From positions 1-16,829 of the forward strand of contig JBFGCA010000109.1 in NCBI GenBank assembly GCA_041567315.1: DNA of 16,829 bases, in the 5' to 3' direction. Positions within the stretch are counted from its first letter, which is position 1, and each line of letters starts with the position of its first letter. This DNA is from JBFGCA01 sp041567315. Lineage in GTDB: Bacteria; Acidobacteriota; Thermoanaerobaculia; Multivoradales; JAHEKO01. Below are positions 13,889 through 16,829 of the stretch, in pieces. A program made the position numbers and the translations under genes. Below the pieces are notes generated by a model. The model was not told the DNA's origin. It saw nothing but the letters and a program-made list of their open reading frames with translations, and made no database searches.

Positions 13889-13951
13889 ACGATACGCTCG
13901 CGCACCCGCCGGGGCAACTAGCCATTTGCACCAAATCTCTGAGGCAAATGG
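13889..13951 (-). promoter_or_regulatory. Promoter P1 with upstream inverted-repeat site (paralogue A gene)
   Basis: Read on the minus strand: CCATTTGC, 14 nt, GCAAATGG (13951-13922, a perfect 8-bp inverted repeat), then CTAG, then -35 TTGCCC (13917-13912), 17 bp, and -10 TATCGT (13894-13889). Each box matches sigma-70 consensus at four of six. The start site near 13882 gives a leader of about 94 nt. The same layout recurs at P2 and P3. The upstream site, touching the -35, is where an activator would bind; that role is inferred. With its flanks (13889-13961) it forms a direct repeat with 14816-14889. Confidence 0.72.
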
Positions 13952-13971
13952 ACCACGCGCGGGCCGTGGGG

Positions 13972-14736
13972 TCAGCCGCCCTCGGTCGCCGCAGGCGGCT
14001 CCGCCTGCCGCACCATCTGCGCCGCCTCGGCGAGCTGCGCCGGGGTCATCAGGCGCTCGAGCAGCTGGCGGATCTCGGCCGCGCGGCCGATGCCGCCGCG
14101 CCCCGCCAGCGTGAACCAGTAGTAGGCCTCGACGTAGTCCTCGTCCACTCCCTGGCCGAAGAAGCACATCGAGGCGAGCTGGAACTGGGCCTCGGCCAGC
14201 CCGCGCTCGGCGGCCCGCCGGTACCACTTGGCGGCCAGCTCGAAGTTCTGCGCCACCCCGCTGCCGGCGTGGAAGGCCGAGCCGAGGTTGAACTGGTCGT
14301 AGGCCGGCCCCGGCTCGCCGGCGCGCCGGAACCACTCGGCGGCCTCGCGGTCGTCCTTGGGAACGCCGAGCCCGAGCACGTGCATGGCGCCGAGCGCCGA
14401 GCGGCTGACCCCGTGCCCCTGCTCGGCCGCCACGCCGTACCAGTAGGCGGCCATCTGCTTGTCCTCGGGGACGCCGAGTCCGCGGTCGTAGAGCACGCCG
14501 AGCAGGAACTGGGCGTCGGCGTCGGCGTCGGCGGCCAGGGTCTGCAGCCTGGCCGCGGCGGTGGCGTAGTCCTCGGCCTTCCAGGCGTCGGTGGCCGGCC
14601 CGAGATCGGCGGGCGCCCCGCCGGCTCGCACGCCGGGAGCGCCGGCGGTGGGCTCTCGGGCGTTCTCGCCGGCCGCCGCCGGTCCGCCCAGCGCCAGGGT
14701 GAGCACCGTTGCGAGCGCTATTACCAAGGTCTTCAT
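13972..14736 (-). CDS. Secreted Sel1-repeat (tetratricopeptide-like) protein
   Basis: A 254-residue exported protein. A signal peptide covers about residues 1-22 (MKTLVIALATVLTLALGG, then PAAAG). After a Gly/Ala/Pro linker come about four or five Sel1-like helical repeats of about 36 residues from 50 to 215: AQFLLGVLYDRGLGVPED, ALGAMHVLGLGVPKDD, FNLGSAFHAGSGVAQN and FQLASMCFFGQGVDED, each followed by an A-x-x-W/Y-x-x-A-A type helix. Sel1 proteins act as scaffolds for protein-protein contacts, often with periplasmic enzymes or surface assemblies; no partner is known here. GGGGGAG lies 5 nt before the ATG at 14736. It sits between the two Cys-rich paralogues and shares their promoter architecture (P2), so it may act with them. 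It ends about 20 bp from the P1 regulatory site. Confidence 0.92.
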   Translation of the reverse strand: MKTLVIALATVLTLALGGPAAAGENAREPTAGAPGVRAGGAPADLGPATDAWKAEDYATAAARLQTLAADADADAQFLLGVLYDRGLGVPEDKQMAAYWYGVAAEQGHGVSRSALGAMHVLGLGVPKDDREAAEWFRRAGEPGPAYDQFNLGSAFHAGSGVAQNFELAAKWYRRAAERGLAEAQFQLASMCFFGQGVDEDYVEAYYWFTLAGRGGIGRAAEIRQLLERLMTPAQLAEAAQMVRQAEPPAATEGG

Positions 14737-14815
14737 CTCGACTCCCCCTGTTTCCTGTCGCCTCTTCCTGTCGGTCCGCGCGCCGACCCGCGAATGCAGG
14801 ACTTCTCCTCGTATC

Positions 14816-14879
14816 ACGATACGCCGCCACGCAGCGCTAGACAAGCGGCCATTTGCATCAAATCTCGTAGGGCAAATAG
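14816..14879 (-). promoter_or_regulatory. Promoter P2 with upstream inverted-repeat site (Sel1 gene)
   Basis: Read on the minus strand: CTATTTGC, 15 nt, GCAAATGG (14879-14849), 4 nt, -35 TTGTCT (14844-14839), 17 bp, -10 TATCGT (14821-14816). The start site near 14809 gives a leader of about 73 nt. The stretch 14816-14889 matches P1 with its flanks almost base for base around the boxes, with a 1-nt difference in the site's centre. A further palindrome, GTATC-AC-GATAC (14811-14822), overlaps the -10 and start site here only and could be a repressor site. Confidence 0.72.
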
Positions 14880-14911
14880 ACCACGCGCGATGGGTCTTCC
14901 GCGCTCTCCAC

Positions 14912-14974
14912 GCATTTGTACTAGGAATTTCGTCCATTTGCCGGATTGTGCCGGTCGGGGGGTGCTCATAGAGT
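14912..14974 (+). promoter_or_regulatory. Promoter P3 with related upstream site (paralogue B gene)
   Basis: On the plus strand: GCATTTGT (14912-14919), 14 nt, CCATTTGC (14934-14941), CGGA, -35 TTGTGC (14946-14951), 17 bp, -10 TAGAGT (14969-14974). The 8-14-8-4-6-17-6 layout is identical to P1, and the centre ATTTCGT matches ATTTGGT of P1. The second half-site is in direct rather than inverted orientation. The start near 14981 gives a leader of about 100 nt. P2 and P3 are divergent and occupy the 344-bp gene-free interval 14737-15080; the rest of that interval holds only leader sequence. Confidence 0.68.
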
Positions 14975-15080
14975 TCAGTGATCAGGTGAAACAGACCAGA
15001 CTCGCTATGGCCCATGGAGAGGCGGCAGCCCGGGTCGCTGCCGGCGGGACCGTGTGTGGTGGCGGCAAGGAGGTCGGAAG

Positions 15081-16829
15081 ATGAGCGGCACGCGCAACGG
15101 ATCGTGTACCGGCGGCAGGGATGGCTGGAGGCGGCGTCTGAGAGGGAGTGGAGTGGCGCTGGCGCTGCTGGCTTTCCTGCCGTTGCTCGAGGTGCTGCCC
15201 GCCGAGGCCCAGGCGCCGCGAACCCGCGCCACCCGCGCCACGAGTCCTGCGGCAGACGTGCGGACCCAGGGACCGCCCCGGATCGACCCACCGGTCAAGG
15301 ACGACAAGGGCCCCGAGCAGCTGTCGTGCTTTGCCAGCGGCTCGCTCGGTCTCCTCCCCAACGACGGTTTCGCCTGCAACTCGGTCCAGGCGCTCACCCC
15401 CGGCAAGCAGATCGACGTCACCTACCGCTTCACCAACACCAGCATCGGACTGCCCGGCAACGTGCCGGTCGCGGTGTCGCTGCGCGGCATCACCACGGCG
15501 ACGATGGCCTGCGTCACCACCAACTGCTTCGTGCAGCTTCCCGGCACGCTGAGCTTCGTGCCGGTGGGCGGCAACGGCTGTGTGGCCAACAACCCCGGCG
15601 TGGTGAGCTGTACTGCGTCCGGCGCCAACCAGGTCCTGATCACCATGACCCCGGGCGGCATCCAGGTGGGGGCGGGGGCCACCGTGGCGATCGCCACCCT
15701 GCGGCTGCAGGCCGGAGCGGTGATCGGCGGCGCGGCGTGCGGCATCTTCGGCAGCCGGGCCGCCACCAGCGCCAACGACATCCGGACCACCGATCCGCAG
15801 TGCGACGTCACCTCGACCGGCGGCGCCGCCGGCAGCGGCAACCTGTTCTATCCGGAATGCGCCAACGACAACGACTGCGTCCTCGATCCGGGTCTGGACG
15901 ACGAGTGCGCCTCCGCCTTCTGCGACATCGACGCGGTGCCGCCGGGCTCGCCGCCGAGGACCGGTCAGTGCGTGACCGACCTGGTCGACGACAGCACGCC
16001 GTGCACCGACACCGGGCTCGACTGCTGGATCGCCGGGTGCGAGCAGGGGATCTGCGTGCAGGAGCACGTGCCGACCCCGGCCAGCACCGTCTGCGACGAG
16101 GTGGCGGGGACCGAGTGCGCCGACCCCGGCTGCGACGGCGCCGGCAACTGCGTGGCGTCGCACATCCCGAAGCCCGACTCGACGCCGTGTACGGACAACA
16201 CCGGTCAGGATTGCTGGATCGCGGGCTGCGAGGCGGGCCAGTGCGTGCAGGAGCACGTCCCCGAGCAGGCCAGCACGCCCTGCGATCCCGACGGTCAGCA
16301 GGGTGACAGCGAGTGCGCCAGCCCTGGCTGTGACGGCCTCGGCAACTGCGACCCCAACCACGTCCCCGAGCCGGACTCGACGCCGTGCACCGACACCGGG
16401 CTCGACTGCTGGATCGCGGGCTGCGAGGGCGGGGTCTGCGTGCAGGAGCACGTTCCCGAGGCGGCGAGCACCGCCTGCGACGAAGTGGCGGGGACCGAGT
16501 GCGCCGACCCCGGCTGCGACGGTCAGGGCAACTGCGTGGCCGACCACGTGCCGGTAGCCGACTCGACGCCGTGCACCGACACGGGCTTGGACTGCTGGAT
16601 CGCGGGCTGCGAGGCGGGGGTCTGCGTGCAGGAGCACGTCCCCGAGCCGCCGAGCACGACCTGCGACGACGTGTCCGGAACCGAATGCGCCACGCCGGGC
16701 TGCGACGGTCAGGGCAACTGCGTGGCGGACCACGTGCCGCAGCCGGACTCGACGCCGTGCACCGACACGGGCTTGGACTGCTGGATCGCGGGCTGCGAGG
16801 CGGGGGTCTGCGTGCAGGAGCACGTCCCC
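15081..16829 (+). CDS. Secreted protein with tandem 8-Cys repeats (paralogue B, 3' end outside window)
   Basis: An uninterrupted frame of 583 codons reaches the window end. ATG 15081 has AAGGAGGT about 7 nt upstream. An Arg-rich start and hydrophobic segment (about 24-44, ending PAEAQA) form a signal peptide. After a Pro/Thr/Arg linker, residues 80-260 are the same nine-Cys domain as in the gene at 12682 (Cys 83, 99, 144, 149, 167, 177, 220, 241, 260). Shared stretches include FVPVGGNGCV, CGIFGSRA and TGGAAGSGNLFYP. From residue 305 a tandem array begins, with units of 62 residues (one of 66) and eight cysteines each, built from two related half-units: STPCTDTGLDCWIAGCE and STTCDDVSGTECATPGCDG types, each closing in C-V-x-x-H-V-P. 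The fifth unit is cut by the window edge. No family is recognised for the units; a stiff, disulfide-rich stalk or adhesin is inferred. A C-terminal anchor like paralogue A's may lie beyond the edge. Confidence 0.87.
   Translation, partial: MSGTRNGSCTGGRDGWRRRLRGSGVALALLAFLPLLEVLPAEAQAPRTRATRATSPAADVRTQGPPRIDPPVKDDKGPEQLSCFASGSLGLLPNDGFACNSVQALTPGKQIDVTYRFTNTSIGLPGNVPVAVSLRGITTATMACVTTNCFVQLPGTLSFVPVGGNGCVANNPGVVSCTASGANQVLITMTPGGIQVGAGATVAIATLRLQAGAVIGGAACGIFGSRAATSANDIRTTDPQCDVTSTGGAAGSGNLFYPECANDNDCVLDPGLDDECASAFCDIDAVPPGSPPRTGQCVTDLVDDSTPCTDTGLDCWIAGCEQGICVQEHVPTPASTVCDEVAGTECADPGCDGAGNCVASHIPKPDSTPCTDNTGQDCWIAGCEAGQCVQEHVPEQASTPCDPDGQQGDSECASPGCDGLGNCDPNHVPEPDSTPCTDTGLDCWIAGCEGGVCVQEHVPEAASTACDEVAGTECADPGCDGQGNCVADHVPVADSTPCTDTGLDCWIAGCEAGVCVQEHVPEPPSTTCDDVSGTECATPGCDGQGNCVADHVPQPDSTPCTDTGLDCWIAGCEAGVCVQEHVP
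15993..16829 (+). repeat. Tandem 186-bp coding repeat
   Basis: Units start at 15993, 16179, 16377, 16563 and 16749, with periods of 186, 198, 186 and 186 bp; the array continues past the window. Units 4 and 5 are identical over the first 75 or more bases shown, while units 1 and 2 are more diverged, so the array seems to grow by recent duplication toward its 3' side. All periods are multiples of three, keeping the frame open. Confidence 0.93.

Noticed and set aside
13889..14889. Composite mobile element bounded by the two 73-bp direct repeats around the Sel1 gene
   Set aside because: The repeats coincide with promoter and operator positions at both genes, no transposase or terminal repeats are present, and a third, opposite-strand copy of the layout fits regulation better. 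Duplication of a gene plus promoter remains possible.
14982..16823. A 613-codon antisense frame opposite the Cys-repeat gene
   Set aside because: It is repetitive only because the sense gene is. The sense frame has a Shine-Dalgarno, signal peptide, a paralogue and conserved cysteines.
15993..16829. CRISPR-like regular repeats
   Set aside because: Units are 186 bp, contiguous without spacers, and lie in an open coding frame.

Overview
The window is a very GC-rich stretch of a bacterial chromosome, densely coded, with short intergenic gaps and strong G/C third-position bias. Gene content points to a free-living Gram-negative with an outer membrane. An OmpA-type lipoprotein, a VWA protein of the kind typical of Acidobacteriota, a secreted PQQ-type sugar dehydrogenase and Cys-rich secreted proteins with a C-terminal membrane tail together suggest Acidobacteriota, possibly Thermoanaerobaculia-like. 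This is inference from gene families; no rRNA or marker gene is present to settle it.

Left part (1-5130). A leftward operon carries an MBL-fold hydrolase, a family 2 glycosyltransferase and a zinc alcohol dehydrogenase (cut by the window edge), joined by two GTGA start/stop overlaps. Divergent from it are a sugar-phosphate nucleotidyltransferase-like gene and a DUF1624-type membrane acyltransferase-like gene. Two foreign-looking segments sit here. One is an in-frame segment of odd codon use inside the nucleotidyltransferase. The other is a 160-bp MITE-like element with 22-bp terminal inverted repeats and a CTAG duplication. It landed exactly on the nucleotidyltransferase stop codon and pushed the next gene away.

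Middle part (5087-12664). A leftward pair encodes a PQQ-type sugar dehydrogenase and a TrmH/SpoU RNA methyltransferase (TGATG overlap). A rightward envelope set follows: VWA protein, OmpA lipoprotein and GH113-like secreted glycosidase. Then come a leftward secreted protein of unknown function, a rightward PAS-LuxR regulator, and a bidirectional terminator.

Right part (12682-16829) is the most interesting. Two paralogous secreted proteins share an N-terminal domain of about 180 residues with nine cysteines, eight of the nine possible spacings being those expected for one conserved fold (only one differs). They carry different Cys-rich repeat regions. One ends in a membrane tail; the other runs off the window in a tandem array of 62-residue, 8-Cys units. 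Between them lies a secreted Sel1-repeat protein. All three genes appear to start from promoters of one architecture: two ATTTG-type half-sites, 4 bp, a -35 box, 17 bp, a -10 box. This suggests a small three-gene cell-surface regulon under one unidentified regulator.
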